A DNA stretch of 64,000 bases. Source: Streptomyces dioscori (GTDB lineage Bacteria; Actinomycetota; Actinomycetes; Streptomycetales; Streptomycetaceae). This document shows positions 52,821 through 61,967 of this stretch, piece after piece (the first letter of the stretch is position 1; each line of letters begins with the position of its first letter). Below the pieces are notes generated by a model. It was not told where the DNA came from. It was given only the letters and a program-made list of their open reading frames with translations, and ran no database searches. The stretch covers positions 121,790-185,789 of the forward strand of contig NZ_KZ679051.1 of NCBI RefSeq assembly GCF_003024195.1, given 5' to 3'. A program made the position numbers and the translations under genes.

Positions 52821-53513
52821 ATGGCAGAGGGTGGAGCGGTGACACACGTGGAAGCGGGCGGTTCGGCGGCGTACTGGAACCCCGGGAGTCAGATCCTGTG
52901 GCGGTACCGGGAGAACGCCGGCGACCGCATCCACATCGCGCGTCCCGTGACCGTCGTGCGGGACGACGGCGACCTGCTCGCCGTGTGGCTGGCGCCGGGG
53001 ACGGAGTGCGTGAAGCCCGTCCTCACGGACGGCACGTCCGTGCACGCGGAGCCGCTGGAGACCCGCTACACCAAGCCGCGGACCGTGCAGCGCGACCGCT
53101 GGTTCGGCACGGGCGTCCTGAAACTGGCGCGGCCCGGCGAGCCCTGGTCGGTGTGGCTGTTCTGGGAGCCGGGCTGGCAGTTCAAGAACTGGTACGTCAA
53201 CCTGGAGGAACCGCTGGCCAGATGGGCCGGCGGCGTCGATTCCGAGGACCACTTCCTGGACATCTCGGTGCATCCGGACCGCACTTGGGGCTGGCGTGAC
53301 GAGGACGAGTTCGCACAGGCCCAGCGGGACGGCCTGATGGACGAACGGCTGGCCGCGCGCGTGGCGGAGGCCGGGCGCGCGGCGGTCGAGGTGATTCGGC
53401 GCTGGGGCCCGCCGTTCTCGGACGGCTGGCAGCACTGGCGCCCCGACCCCGCCTGGTCCGTACCGGCCCTGCCCGACGACTGGGATCGCACGCCCGCGCA
53501 CGTGTCCACATGA
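52821..53513 (+). CDS. DUF402/FomD-like protein
   Basis: 230 residues from the ATG at 52821. Landmarks are WRYRENAGDRIHIARPVTVVRDD near the start, FWEPGWQFKNWYVNLEEP, and the acidic metal-binding stretch HFLDISVHPDRTWGWRDEDEF. FomD hydrolyses a cytidylylated phosphonate in fosfomycin synthesis. No phosphonate genes are near, so this is a housekeeping relative with unknown substrate, probably a nucleotide or nucleotide derivative. Confidence 0.82.
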   Translation: MAEGGAVTHVEAGGSAAYWNPGSQILWRYRENAGDRIHIARPVTVVRDDGDLLAVWLAPGTECVKPVLTDGTSVHAEPLETRYTKPRTVQRDRWFGTGVLKLARPGEPWSVWLFWEPGWQFKNWYVNLEEPLARWAGGVDSEDHFLDISVHPDRTWGWRDEDEFAQAQRDGLMDERLAARVAEAGRAAVEVIRRWGPPFSDGWQHWRPDPAWSVPALPDDWDRTPAHVST

Positions 53514-53888
53514 GACCCTTGATGCGCCCCCGTGGTAGAACCGTAGGATCGTCCTCCGCAACGCACGGAACGAACAGTCAGGGTCGGTGTGCGACACCGT
53601 CGTTGAGGAGTGATGGTCGGGCGGCGGGCGGGTGCGCCACGGCAACTCCCGCACAAGGCGCTGGGCTTGACCGAACGTCACCGAGGGGCGGCAGGACGTG
53701 AGCGTGGGGTACGAGGGTCACAGCGGTACGACCCGGAGCCGGCGAATCAGACCGTTCCCGCCGGTGTCCGAAGGTCATTCTTCTGAGAGGCTGTCTGATC
53801 ACGCGGGGATTCCGTTCCTGGGGCACGCATTCCGGGTATCGGGCTCTCTGCGGGACGAACTGCACGCACGGCGCGCAGCACCGGACGG
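53514..53888. other. Intergenic region upstream of the phosphatase gene
   Basis: 375 bp without a well-supported gene. A short open frame at 53613-53786 has GAGGAG just before its ATG but atypical third-position composition toward its end; it is not called. The region probably carries the phosphatase promoter. Confidence 0.4.
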
Positions 53889-56033
53889 ATGGATTCGACA
53901 CGCGTGACGGAGCACCCCACCTCCCATGAGCGCCGACAGCCCAGCGCTGCCAGGCCCACGGCCCCCGCGGACCCTCGCGGGGCGCTTCTGCGTACCCCGG
54001 AGCCGCCCCCTCAGGGCTCACCCGGTTTACCGGCACAGGGACGGCCTGACGACACCCCCGGTCCACCGGGGACCGTCGGCATGCCCGTTCCCGACGGCCA
54101 GAGCCCGATCGGTACGCCCGTGACCGCGGACGCGCAGGCCGCCGCCCCGGGCGTGCCCGCCGGTTCCGGGCCCGAGCACTCCCAGCCGTCGGCCACCGAA
54201 CCGGCCGGCGAACCCGATCCGCACCGGCCGCGGCCCGAGTCCCTGGGCGCCGGATCCGGCGCGGAGGCCGCCGTCCACCTGGGCGGCAAGGACCGTCGTA
54301 CGGGACAGAGCCCGCAGGCGCCCGGCACACCCATGCCCATGCGCCGGGACGGCGACCGGCTGCGCTTCGTGGGCGCCGCCACCCGGCGGATCGCCCGCGG
54401 CATCGACCTCGACGAGATCGTCATGGGGCTGTGCCGGGCCACCGTGCCGACCTTCTCGGACGCGATCCTGGTCTATCTGCGCGACCCGCTGCCGGTGGGC
54501 GACGAGCGGCCCACCGGGCCCGTCGTGCTGCGGCTGCGGCGCACGGACCGGATCCCCGAGGACCGGGACACCGAGGGCTTCCTGCTGCCCGCGCTGCAGC
54601 CCGAGCCGGACGTCGGCATCACCGCCGAGCTGTGCACCGTACGGCCCGGTGGCGCCCTGAACGAGGTGCTGCGCGGGGTGCGGCCCGTCTTCGCGGACGC
54701 GCCCGCCGCCCGGGCCGCGCTGCCCGAGCTGATCGGCGACGACCTGAGCGTGCCCGGCGGGCAGCGCGCGATCCTCGCGCCGCTGCGCGGCCGGCGGCGC
54801 GTGATCGGGGCCGCGCTGTTCCTGCGCCGCCCCGACCGGCCCGCCTTCGAGACCGACGACCTGCTGGTCGCGGCGCAGCTCGCCACGCACAGCGCGCTCG
54901 GCATCGACAAGGCGGTGCTGTACGGCCGCGAGGCGTACATCGCCGACGAGCTGCAGCGCACGATGCTGCCCGAGACGCTGCCCCGGCCGACCGGTGTGCG
55001 GCTGGCGTCCCGGTATCTGCCGGCCGCCGAGACCGCGCGGGTCGGCGGCGACTGGTACGACGCGATCCCCCTGCCCGGCAGCCGGGTCGCCCTCGTCGTG
55101 GGTGACGTCATGGGCCACTCCATGACCTCCGCGGCGATCATGGGCCAGCTGCGCACGACCGCGCAGACCCTCGCCGGGCTCGACCTGCCGCCGCAGGAGG
55201 TCCTGCACCACCTGGACGAGCAGGCCCAGCGCCTGGGCACCGACCGGATGGCGACCTGCCTGTACGCGGTGTACGACCCGGTCGCGCACCGCATCACCAT
55301 CGCCAACGCGGGCCATCCCCCGCCCGTACTGCTGCATCTGGGCGGGCGGGCCGAGGTGCTGCGCGTACCGCCGGGTGCTCCCATCGGCGTAGGCGGTGTG
55401 GACTTCGAGGCGGTCGAGCTGGACGCGCCCGCGGGCGCCACGCTGCTGCTGTACACCGACGGGCTCGTGGAGTCGCGGCTGCGTGACGTGTGGACCGGGA
55501 TAGAGCAGCTGCGCGAGCGGATCGCCGCCACCGCGGCGCTGACCGGACCGGACCATCCGCCGCCCCTGGAAGCCCTGTGCGACGAGGTGCTCGACATGCT
55601 CGGCCCGGGTGACCGGGACGACGACATCGCGCTGCTCGCCGCCCGCTTCGACGGGATCGCGCCGAGCGATGTCGCGCTGTGGCACCTGGACCCCGAGGAC
55701 GCGGCGCCCGGCCGGGCCCGCCGGCTGGCCCGCAAGGCGCTGTCCCGCTGGGACCTGGAGGAGCTCACGGACTCCGTGGAGCTGCTCGTCAGCGAGGTCG
55801 TCACCAACGCCGTGCGGTACGCGTCGCGGCCCGTGACGCTGCGGCTGCTGCGTACCGACGTGCTGCGCTGCGAGGTCGGCGACGACGTCCCGCAGTTGCC
55901 CCGGCTGCGGCAGGCGCGCGCCACGGACGAGGGCGGACGCGGGCTCTACCTGGTGAACAAGCTGGCCAGGCGGTGGGGCGCGACCCGGCTCAGTACGGGA
56001 AAGGTCGTCTGGTTCGAGTTGAACCACAGCTGA
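53889..56033 (+). CDS. GAF-PP2C (SpoIIE) phosphatase with HATPase domain
   Basis: 714 residues from the ATG at 53889; a GTG at 53904 is possible. A Pro/Gly/Ala-rich disordered N-terminus (to about 150) precedes a GAF-like domain (about 165-345), the PP2C/SpoIIE domain (about 360-580) and a GHKL ATPase domain (about 600-714). The metal-binding motifs are GGDWYDAIPLPGSR and RDDDIALLAARF. The ATPase has SEVVTNAVRYA and DEGGRGLYLVNKLA. It is the second such protein in the window and lacks PAS domains. It presumably regulates a sigma factor by partner switching. Confidence 0.88.
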   Translation: MDSTRVTEHPTSHERRQPSAARPTAPADPRGALLRTPEPPPQGSPGLPAQGRPDDTPGPPGTVGMPVPDGQSPIGTPVTADAQAAAPGVPAGSGPEHSQPSATEPAGEPDPHRPRPESLGAGSGAEAAVHLGGKDRRTGQSPQAPGTPMPMRRDGDRLRFVGAATRRIARGIDLDEIVMGLCRATVPTFSDAILVYLRDPLPVGDERPTGPVVLRLRRTDRIPEDRDTEGFLLPALQPEPDVGITAELCTVRPGGALNEVLRGVRPVFADAPAARAALPELIGDDLSVPGGQRAILAPLRGRRRVIGAALFLRRPDRPAFETDDLLVAAQLATHSALGIDKAVLYGREAYIADELQRTMLPETLPRPTGVRLASRYLPAAETARVGGDWYDAIPLPGSRVALVVGDVMGHSMTSAAIMGQLRTTAQTLAGLDLPPQEVLHHLDEQAQRLGTDRMATCLYAVYDPVAHRITIANAGHPPPVLLHLGGRAEVLRVPPGAPIGVGGVDFEAVELDAPAGATLLLYTDGLVESRLRDVWTGIEQLRERIAATAALTGPDHPPPLEALCDEVLDMLGPGDRDDDIALLAARFDGIAPSDVALWHLDPEDAAPGRARRLARKALSRWDLEELTDSVELLVSEVVTNAVRYASRPVTLRLLRTDVLRCEVGDDVPQLPRLRQARATDEGGRGLYLVNKLARRWGATRLSTGKVVWFELNHS

Positions 56034-56213
56034 GGGGTACCCAGGCGGGACTCACCTCGGCAGTGACTCGGCGATCCCGAAAGCGACCCTGGAAGCGAGC
56101 CGGAATACAACCGGAATTAGACCCCGTCCAAATGTTGCCGACATCCCGTCGGCGGAGTTGACTGCTGGGTGAGCGAAGCGATCATTCGACTCTTCTCGAA
56201 CGGGAGGACGCTC

Positions 56214-57677
56214 GTGACGCAGGCACCCGACCAGGCTCCGTACACCACGAACAACGTCGGAATTCCGGTGGAGAGCGACGAACACTCGCTCACCGTCGGT
56301 CCCGACGGCCCGATCCTGCTCCAGGACCACTACCTCATCGAGAAAATGGCCCAGTTCAACCGGGAGCGGGTTCCGGAGCGGGTGGTGCACGCCAAGGGCA
56401 GTGGCGCGTACGGCTTCTTCGAAGTCACCAATGACGTCAGCCAGTTCACTCGGGCCGACCTCTTCCAGCCCGGGAAGCGCACGGACATGCTGGCGCGCTT
56501 CTCCACCGTCGCGGGTGAGCAGGGCTCCCCCGACACCTGGCGCGACCCGCGCGGTTTCGCGCTGAAGTTCTACACCGAGCACGGCAACTACGACATGGTC
56601 GGCAACAACACGCCGGTCTTCTTCGTCCGTGACACGATCAAGTTCCAGGACTTCATCCGCTCGCAGAAGCGCCACCCGGTGACCGGGCTGCGCAGCAACG
56701 ACATGCAGTGGGACTTCTGGACCCTCTCACCCGAGTCCGCGCACCAGGTGACCTGGCTGATGGGCGACCGGGGCATCCCGAAGACGTACCGCCACATGAA
56801 CGGCTACTCGTCCCACACCTATATGTGGATCAACGGCGGCGGTGAGCGGTTCTGGGTGAAATACCACTTCAAGACCGATCAGGGCATCGAGTTCCTGCCC
56901 CAGGCAGAGGCCGACGAGCTGGCCGGTTCGGACGCGGACAAGCACCGCCGTGACCTGTACGAGTCGATCGCGGCCGGGAACGCGCCGAGCTGGACCCTCA
57001 AGGTCCAGATCATGCCGTTCGAGGACGCGGCGGACTACCGCTTCAACCCCTTCGACCTGACGAAGGTGTGGCCGCACGGCGACTACCCGCTGATCGACGT
57101 CGGCCGGATGGTCCTCGACAAGAACCCCGAGGACTACTTCGTGCACATCGAGCAGGCCGCCTTCGAGCCGTCGAACCTGGTGCCGGGCATCGGGCCCTCG
57201 CCGGACAAGATGCTGCTCGGCCGGCTCTTCTCGTACCCGGACACCCACCGGTACCGGATCGGTCCGAACTACGCGCAGCTGCCGCCCAACCGGCCGCACT
57301 CGGCGGTGAACTCGTACGCCAAGGACGGGCCGATGCGGTACGTGCCGTCGAACGCGGCGCGGCCTTACGCGCCCAACTCGTACGGGGGGCCTGCGGCTGA
57401 CTTCGGGCGGTTCGGTGAGCCGGCGAGCTGGCAGACCGCGGGTGAGCTGGTGCGGGAGGCCACGCGTCGGCATCGTGAGGACGACGACTTCGGGCAGGCC
57501 GGGACGATGGTCCGGCAGGTCCTCGATGACGCTCAGCGTGAGCGGCTCGTGGCCAACGTCAGTGGGCATCTGTTGGCCGATGTGTCGCAGCCTGTGCTTG
57601 AACGGGCGTTCCAGTACTGGCGGAACGTCGACAAGTCGGTCGGCGACCGGATCGCCCAGGCGGTCAGGGAGGCGTGA
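56214..57677 (+). CDS. katA: Haem catalase (monofunctional, small-subunit clade)
   Basis: 487 residues from the GTG at 56214, with GGGAGG 6 bp upstream; this start matches the family better than an in-frame ATG at 56169. Distal His59 (RVVHAKGSGAYG), the Asn in GNNTPVFFVRD and proximal Tyr in RLFSYPDTHRYRIG are present. It converts hydrogen peroxide to water and oxygen. The upstream 180 bp may hold redox-regulated promoter elements; no regulator gene is adjacent. Confidence 0.94.
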   Translation: MTQAPDQAPYTTNNVGIPVESDEHSLTVGPDGPILLQDHYLIEKMAQFNRERVPERVVHAKGSGAYGFFEVTNDVSQFTRADLFQPGKRTDMLARFSTVAGEQGSPDTWRDPRGFALKFYTEHGNYDMVGNNTPVFFVRDTIKFQDFIRSQKRHPVTGLRSNDMQWDFWTLSPESAHQVTWLMGDRGIPKTYRHMNGYSSHTYMWINGGGERFWVKYHFKTDQGIEFLPQAEADELAGSDADKHRRDLYESIAAGNAPSWTLKVQIMPFEDAADYRFNPFDLTKVWPHGDYPLIDVGRMVLDKNPEDYFVHIEQAAFEPSNLVPGIGPSPDKMLLGRLFSYPDTHRYRIGPNYAQLPPNRPHSAVNSYAKDGPMRYVPSNAARPYAPNSYGGPAADFGRFGEPASWQTAGELVREATRRHREDDDFGQAGTMVRQVLDDAQRERLVANVSGHLLADVSQPVLERAFQYWRNVDKSVGDRIAQAVREA

Positions 57678-57739
57678 GCCCGTTCCGGGCCGAGCGCCGT
57701 GCCTGCTGGCGCCGGTGGGGAGCTGCGGGTCCGCTGTGG

Positions 57740-57840
57740 CCGGCCGCGCAGTTCCCCGCGCCCCTAAGGGCGAAAAGACTGCGCAGTTCCCCGCGCCCCT
57801 AGGAGGGGCGCGGGGAACTGCGCGGCCCGCCCCCACCGGG
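57740..57840. repeat. Family B repeat with perfect hairpin (copy B6)
   Basis: Two direct copies of GCGCAGTTCCCCGCGCCCCT at about 57746 and 57781, then the inverse AGGGGCGCGGGGAACTGCGC at 57804-57823. The last pair makes a 20-bp perfect stem with a 3-base loop. It lies between the convergent catalase and penicillin-binding protein genes and is a natural terminator. Confidence 0.88.
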
Positions 57841-57862
57841 GCCGCAGGTCACGGGACGTGGG

Positions 57863-60154
57863 TCAGTCGTCCGACTGGGGGTCGTCCGGGTCCGGGGGGA
57901 GTTCGATGCCGCCGGAGGACGACGGGGCGCTCGTCGTCGGGGTGGGGTCCTCCTCCGACGGAGTCTCCTCCGGGGTGGACTCCGGCGCGGACGTGGTCGT
58001 CGGGGGCTTCGTCGTCGGATCCTTCGTGGAGGGTTCCGCGGACGGCGTCGTCGGCGTGGAGGTGACCGTCGGCGTCGGCGTGGGCTTGACCGCCGCCCCC
58101 TGCTTCGTGTCCAGGTCGAATCTGGTCACGTCACCCATCGCGTCGAACGTGTACGCCGCCCAGATCTGCGCGGGATAGCCACCGCCGTTGACGCGGCCCT
58201 TGCCCGGCAGGAGGCCGGTGGCACCCTGCATCGTCACCTGCGCGTGGGACTTCGCGTCCTCGCCGAACATCCCGACCGAGGTGACCAGGTCGGGGGTGTA
58301 ACCGGTGAACCAGGCCGACCTGTTGAAGTCGGACGTACCGGTCTTGCCCGCGACCTGCTGCCCGTCCCGCGACGGGTTGTCCCGCACGGAGGTGCGGGCC
58401 GTACCGTCGTCGACCACACCCGTCAGCACCGAGGTGACGGTGTCGGCGGCCTCACGGCTGATGGCCTGATCGCCGATCGGGTCAGGGAACTTGACCGCGC
58501 GGTCCTTGTGCTCGACCTTCTTGATGACGGCCGGGGTGACCTTCTTGCCGTGGTTGTCGAGGGTCGCGTAGACCCCGGCCATCTCCAGCGGGCTCGCGCC
58601 CATCGTGCCGAGGGTCTGGGCGGGCACCGACTTGACGCCTTCGACGTCCATGCCCAGCTCGCCCGCGGTCTTCATGACCTGGTCCATGCCGACGTCGACG
58701 CCCATCTGCGCGAAGACGGAGTTGATGGACTTGTTCATCGCGGTCTGGACGTCGACGTCGCCGTAGTCGACGTCGTCCTCGTTCGGCGGGGAGAAGCCGA
58801 CCTTCGTACCGTCGTCGAGGACGGGACGCTTGCTCGTGCCGTCGTAGATCGTGTTCGCCGTGATCGGGTCGTCGTCCTGGGTCGTGGCGTCCTTGTCGAC
58901 GGCCGCGGCCAGGATGACGGGCTTGAAGGTGGAGGCGGGCTGGTAGTCGCGGCGCGTCGCGTTGTTCGTGAAGTGCTTCACGTAGTCCACGCCGCCGTAC
59001 ATCGCGAGGACCCGGCCCGTCTTCGGGTCGACGGAGGCGGCGCCGGCCTGGATGTCGGCGTCGACGTCCCGCTTCTTCCCGTCGAGCTTGCTGGTCAGCT
59101 TGGCCTTGACGGCCTTCTCCAGCTGGGCCTGCTTCTTCTTGTCGATGTTGAGCGTGATGGTCCAGCCGCCCGCCTTGACCATCGTCGCGGCCTCGTCCAT
59201 GTCGGAGGCGGTGCCGTCCTCGACTAGCTGCTTCTCCAGCGTCGAGTTGGCGGCCTCCACCAGGTAGCCGGCCTGGCCTTCGAGGCCGGGTGCGCCCTGG
59301 GGGTCCTCCGGCACGGGGAACGTCATGCCGTCGCGCTTGGCGGAGTCCAGCCAGCCCTCCTCGACCATGTTGTCGAGGACGTAGTTCCAGCGGTTCTTGA
59401 CGAGCTTCTTGCTGGTGTCGCTCGCCACCGCCCAGTCGTACTGGCTCGGGGCCTGGAGCAGGGCGGCGAGATACGCGCTCTGGGCGACGCTGAGCTTGTC
59501 CGCGTCGACCCGGTAGTACGCCTGCGCGGCGGCCTGGATGCCCCAGGCGTTGCGGCCGTAGTAGCTGGTGTTGATGTAGCCCGCGAGGATGGCGTCCTTG
59601 GACTGCTGGCGGTCCACCTTCAGCGAGATGACCAGTTCCTTCAGCTTGCGCGTGACGGTCTGGTCCTGCGTGAGGTAGTAGTTCTTGACGTACTGCTGGG
59701 TGATCGTCGAACCGCCCTGCTTGCCCTTGCCGGACAGGGTGTTGAGCAGACCGCGGGCCGTGCCCCTCAGGTCGACGCCGGAGTCCTTGTAGAAGGACTT
59801 GTTCTCGGCGGCGACGAACGTCATCCGCACGCCCTTGGAGACCTGGTCCAGGTCGACCAGCTCTCGGTTGACCTCGCCGTCGCGGGCGAGGGTGTCGCCG
59901 TTGGCGTACTTGTAGATGTTGCTCTGCTGGACCGCCGCCGCGTTCCCCTTGGGAACGTCGATCATCAGATAGAGCCCTACGAAGGCGGCCATGCCGAGCA
60001 GGCAGACACCGAAGAACGTGCCGAGGATCTTCTTCCAGGTGAAGAAACGGCGTATACCGCTCTTGCCGGTCTTGCCCTCCGCCCTGGACGAGCGTTTCGG
60101 CGCGCCGCGGTGTCCACCGCGCTGCCGCGCTCGTCTCTCATCCGCTCGTCCCAT
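57863..60154 (-). CDS. Class A penicillin-binding protein (transglycosylase/transpeptidase)
   Basis: 763 residues. A basic cytoplasmic tail of 40 residues precedes one membrane helix (ILGTFFGVCLLGMAAFVGLYLMI). The GT51 transglycosylase has Glu117 in AAENKSFYKDSGVD and GGSTITQQYVKNYYL. The transpeptidase motifs are STFK (ASTFKPVIL), SIN (KSINSVFAQ) and KTGT (AGKTGTSDFNRSAWFTGYTP). The last 90 or so residues are Thr/Pro/Ser/Glu-rich and disordered. It builds and crosslinks peptidoglycan. In the first motif Asn follows the catalytic Glu instead of the common Asp. Confidence 0.93.
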   Translation of the reverse strand: MGRADERRARQRGGHRGAPKRSSRAEGKTGKSGIRRFFTWKKILGTFFGVCLLGMAAFVGLYLMIDVPKGNAAAVQQSNIYKYANGDTLARDGEVNRELVDLDQVSKGVRMTFVAAENKSFYKDSGVDLRGTARGLLNTLSGKGKQGGSTITQQYVKNYYLTQDQTVTRKLKELVISLKVDRQQSKDAILAGYINTSYYGRNAWGIQAAAQAYYRVDADKLSVAQSAYLAALLQAPSQYDWAVASDTSKKLVKNRWNYVLDNMVEEGWLDSAKRDGMTFPVPEDPQGAPGLEGQAGYLVEAANSTLEKQLVEDGTASDMDEAATMVKAGGWTITLNIDKKKQAQLEKAVKAKLTSKLDGKKRDVDADIQAGAASVDPKTGRVLAMYGGVDYVKHFTNNATRRDYQPASTFKPVILAAAVDKDATTQDDDPITANTIYDGTSKRPVLDDGTKVGFSPPNEDDVDYGDVDVQTAMNKSINSVFAQMGVDVGMDQVMKTAGELGMDVEGVKSVPAQTLGTMGASPLEMAGVYATLDNHGKKVTPAVIKKVEHKDRAVKFPDPIGDQAISREAADTVTSVLTGVVDDGTARTSVRDNPSRDGQQVAGKTGTSDFNRSAWFTGYTPDLVTSVGMFGEDAKSHAQVTMQGATGLLPGKGRVNGGGYPAQIWAAYTFDAMGDVTRFDLDTKQGAAVKPTPTPTVTSTPTTPSAEPSTKDPTTKPPTTTSAPESTPEETPSEEDPTPTTSAPSSSGGIELPPDPDDPQSDD

Positions 60155-60337
60155 GGGTACGTCCGCTCCGCTTCCGTCTCTCGTGTCTCACAGGTTCATC
60201 GCTCGGGCCAGCTCAGCAAACTAACACCGCAGCTGCGGACAAACGCCTGTCGATCCGGCCTTTTACGGACGTGAGAATCAGCACCCACCCCTATGGAACC
60301 GACGATTCGCGGGAGTGGAAGGTTGCCGTGGCGGGTA

Positions 60338-60351
60338 AAGTGATATCACTT
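60338..60351. promoter_or_regulatory. 14-bp perfect palindrome upstream of the SPFH gene
   Basis: AAGTGATATCACTT at 60338-60351, followed by TAGATA (possible -10), 71 bp before the SPFH ATG. This is a strong candidate operator. I cannot match it to a known Streptomyces regulator. Confidence 0.65.
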
Positions 60352-60422
60352 AGATAGCCAGACGGATCGAGCCCGGCGCGTCCGCGCGCCGGGCGAAAAC
60401 ACCACGAAACGGGGGAACACCC

Positions 60423-61373
60423 ATGTCCGCACCCGACTCTCCGGACCGCGCCGACGTAGACCGCGCCGACGTACCCGAGATGCCCACTCCGCGCGTACGG
60501 GAGGTGGCCGCGCACAGCATCGGCGGCGGGCTCGCGCTGCTGCTCGGACTCCTCGGACTACTGCTGGGCGCCGCGCTGGTCGTCTCCGCCACCGCGGTGG
60601 ACGCCACCGGCGGCAAGGCCGTGCTCATCGTGGCCGGCATCCTGATCGGCCTCGCGGCCTTCATCGCCATGTGCGGCCTGAACATGGTGGCGCCCGGCGA
60701 GGCCCGCGTCGTCCAGCTCTTCGGCCGCTACCGCGGCACGATCCGCGAGGACGGGCTGCGCTGGGTCAACCCGCTCACCTCCCGTACGAAGATCTCGACG
60801 CGGGTACGCAATCACGAGACGGCCGTCCTCAAGGTCAACGACGCCTACGGCAACCCGATCGAGCTCGCCGCCGTCGTGGTGTGGCGGGTCGAGGACACCG
60901 CGCAGGCGAGCTTCGAGGTGGACGACTTCCTGGAGTTCGTCGCCACCCAGACCGAGGCGGCCGTACGGCACATCGCCATCGAGTACCCGTACGACGCCCA
61001 CGACGAGGAAGGCCTGTCGCTGCGCGGCAACGCGGAGGAGATCACCGAGAAGCTCGCGGTCGAGCTGCGGGCCCGGGTGGACGCGGCGGGCGTGCAGATC
61101 ATCGAGTCCCGCTTCACGCATCTCGCGTACGCGCCCGAGATCGCCTCGGCGATGCTCCAGCGGCAGCAGGCGGGGGCGGTCGTGGCCGCGCGGCGGCAGA
61201 TCGTGGACGGGGCGGTCGGCATGGTGGAGGCCGCGCTCGCGCGGATCTCCGAGCGGGACATCGTGGAGCTGGACTCCGAGCGGAAGGCGGCGATGGTGTC
61301 GAATCTGATGGTGGTGCTGTGCGGGGACCGGGCGCCGCAGCCCGTTCTGAACACGGGGTCCCTCTACCAGTGA
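60423..61373 (+). CDS. SPFH/band 7 domain membrane protein (flotillin-like)
   Basis: 316 residues from the ATG at 60423, with GGGGG upstream. Two membrane helices (about residues 33-57 and 66-86) are followed by an SPFH domain (about 90-260; MVAPGEARVVQLFGRYRGTIREDGLRWVNPL, TEAAVRHIAIEYPYD). The C-terminal helix (RQQAGAVVAARRQIVDGAVGMVEAAL) resembles the flotillin oligomerisation region. SPFH proteins assemble into membrane microdomain scaffolds and often regulate proteases. Its stop overlaps the start of a DNA-binding-like small protein gene. Confidence 0.9.
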   Translation: MSAPDSPDRADVDRADVPEMPTPRVREVAAHSIGGGLALLLGLLGLLLGAALVVSATAVDATGGKAVLIVAGILIGLAAFIAMCGLNMVAPGEARVVQLFGRYRGTIREDGLRWVNPLTSRTKISTRVRNHETAVLKVNDAYGNPIELAAVVVWRVEDTAQASFEVDDFLEFVATQTEAAVRHIAIEYPYDAHDEEGLSLRGNAEEITEKLAVELRARVDAAGVQIIESRFTHLAYAPEIASAMLQRQQAGAVVAARRQIVDGAVGMVEAALARISERDIVELDSERKAAMVSNLMVVLCGDRAPQPVLNTGSLYQ

Positions 61374-61660
61374 GTCCGTCTCCGGAGGGGGCGCCTCCGA
61401 CTCCCCCTGATCCCCCCGACCCCCTCGATCCCCCTGCTCGGCGGCGGGCGCAGCAGCAGCGCAAGCAGGTGCTGTTGCGGCTGGATCCGCTGGTGTACGA
61501 GGCGTTGGCGCGGTGGGCCGGGGACGAGCTGCGCTCGGCCAACGCGCAGATCGAGTTCCTGCTGCGGCGGGCGCTGGGCGAGGCGGGACGCCTGCCCGGC
61601 GGGGCGGGCCCGATCCCCCGCCGGGGCCGCCCTCCCCTCTCCGGGGAGGGGGAGGAGTAG
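61370..61660 (+). CDS. Small ribbon-helix-helix-like protein coupled to the SPFH gene
   Basis: 96 residues from the GTG at 61370, overlapping the SPFH stop (GTGA). Residues 1-25 are Pro-rich. Residues about 33-70 (KQVLLRLDPLVYEALARWAGDELRSANAQIEFLLRRAL) have the beta strand plus two helices and the R-S-x-N-A-x-I-E-x-L pattern of Arc/MetJ-type RHH proteins. RHH proteins bind DNA as dimers, often as antitoxins. No toxin gene is adjacent. It may autoregulate through the palindrome at 60338. Confidence 0.78.
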   Translation: MSPSPEGAPPTPPDPPDPLDPPARRRAQQQRKQVLLRLDPLVYEALARWAGDELRSANAQIEFLLRRALGEAGRLPGGAGPIPRRGRPPLSGEGEE

Positions 61661-61667
61661 GCAGGCG

Positions 61668-61805
61668 GGCTGCGCCGTTCCCCGCGCCCCTTCATTCGGG
61701 TGCGGGTCCGGTGGGGGCTGATCGCGCAGTTCCCCGCGCCCCTCGGGGAGGGGCTTCGCCCCGTCCCACCCAGGGGCGCGGGGAACTGCGCGGCCCACCC
61801 CCACC
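61668..61805. repeat. Family B repeat with hairpin (copy B7)
   Basis: Inverted copies of GCGCAGTTCCCCGCGCCCCT at 61724-61743 and 61772-61791 are perfectly complementary and enclose GGGGAGGGGCTTCGCCCCGT. A partial copy (TGCGCCGTTCCCCGCGCCCC) precedes them. It separates the RHH gene from the PadR operator region. Confidence 0.88.
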
Positions 61806-61915
61806 GGACCCGCACCACACATCCGACCCAAGCCCCGCAGGGAAGCGGTCGCAGAACCGTGACAATCGCGTCTGACCTGGCGGGACGCATATGCCGGGCA
61901 CCGTTCGGGCACAGG

Positions 61916-61958
61916 TCTACACAGTGCGTATACACGGTGTGTATACGCACTGTGTAGA
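61916..61958. promoter_or_regulatory. PadR-type operator: 20-bp perfect inverted repeat over the promoter
   Basis: TCTACACAGTGCGTATACAC at 61916-61935 is the exact inverse of 61939-61958, with a 3-bp gap. The right end overlaps the -10-like TAGAGT (61955-61960), which is 7 bp from the ATG at 61968. Binding would block transcription. Autoregulation by the PadR protein is the natural inference. Confidence 0.85.
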
Positions 61959-61967
61959 GTGCTCCGC

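Noticed and set aside
52821..53513. Phosphonate or fosfomycin biosynthesis from the FomD-like gene
   Set aside because: No PEP mutase or other phosphonate genes occur in the window; the DUF402 family is widespread outside such clusters.
53613..53786. Short ORF of 57 residues with GAGGAG before its ATG
   Set aside because: Third-position composition is mixed, no motif is visible, and it lies in a likely promoter region.
56169..56213. Upstream ATG start for the catalase
   Set aside because: The extra 15 residues do not resemble catalase N-termini, and a strong GGGAGG precedes the GTG at 56214.
61370..61660. Toxin-antitoxin pair from the RHH protein
   Set aside because: No toxin-like gene is adjacent; the only coupled partner is the SPFH protein.
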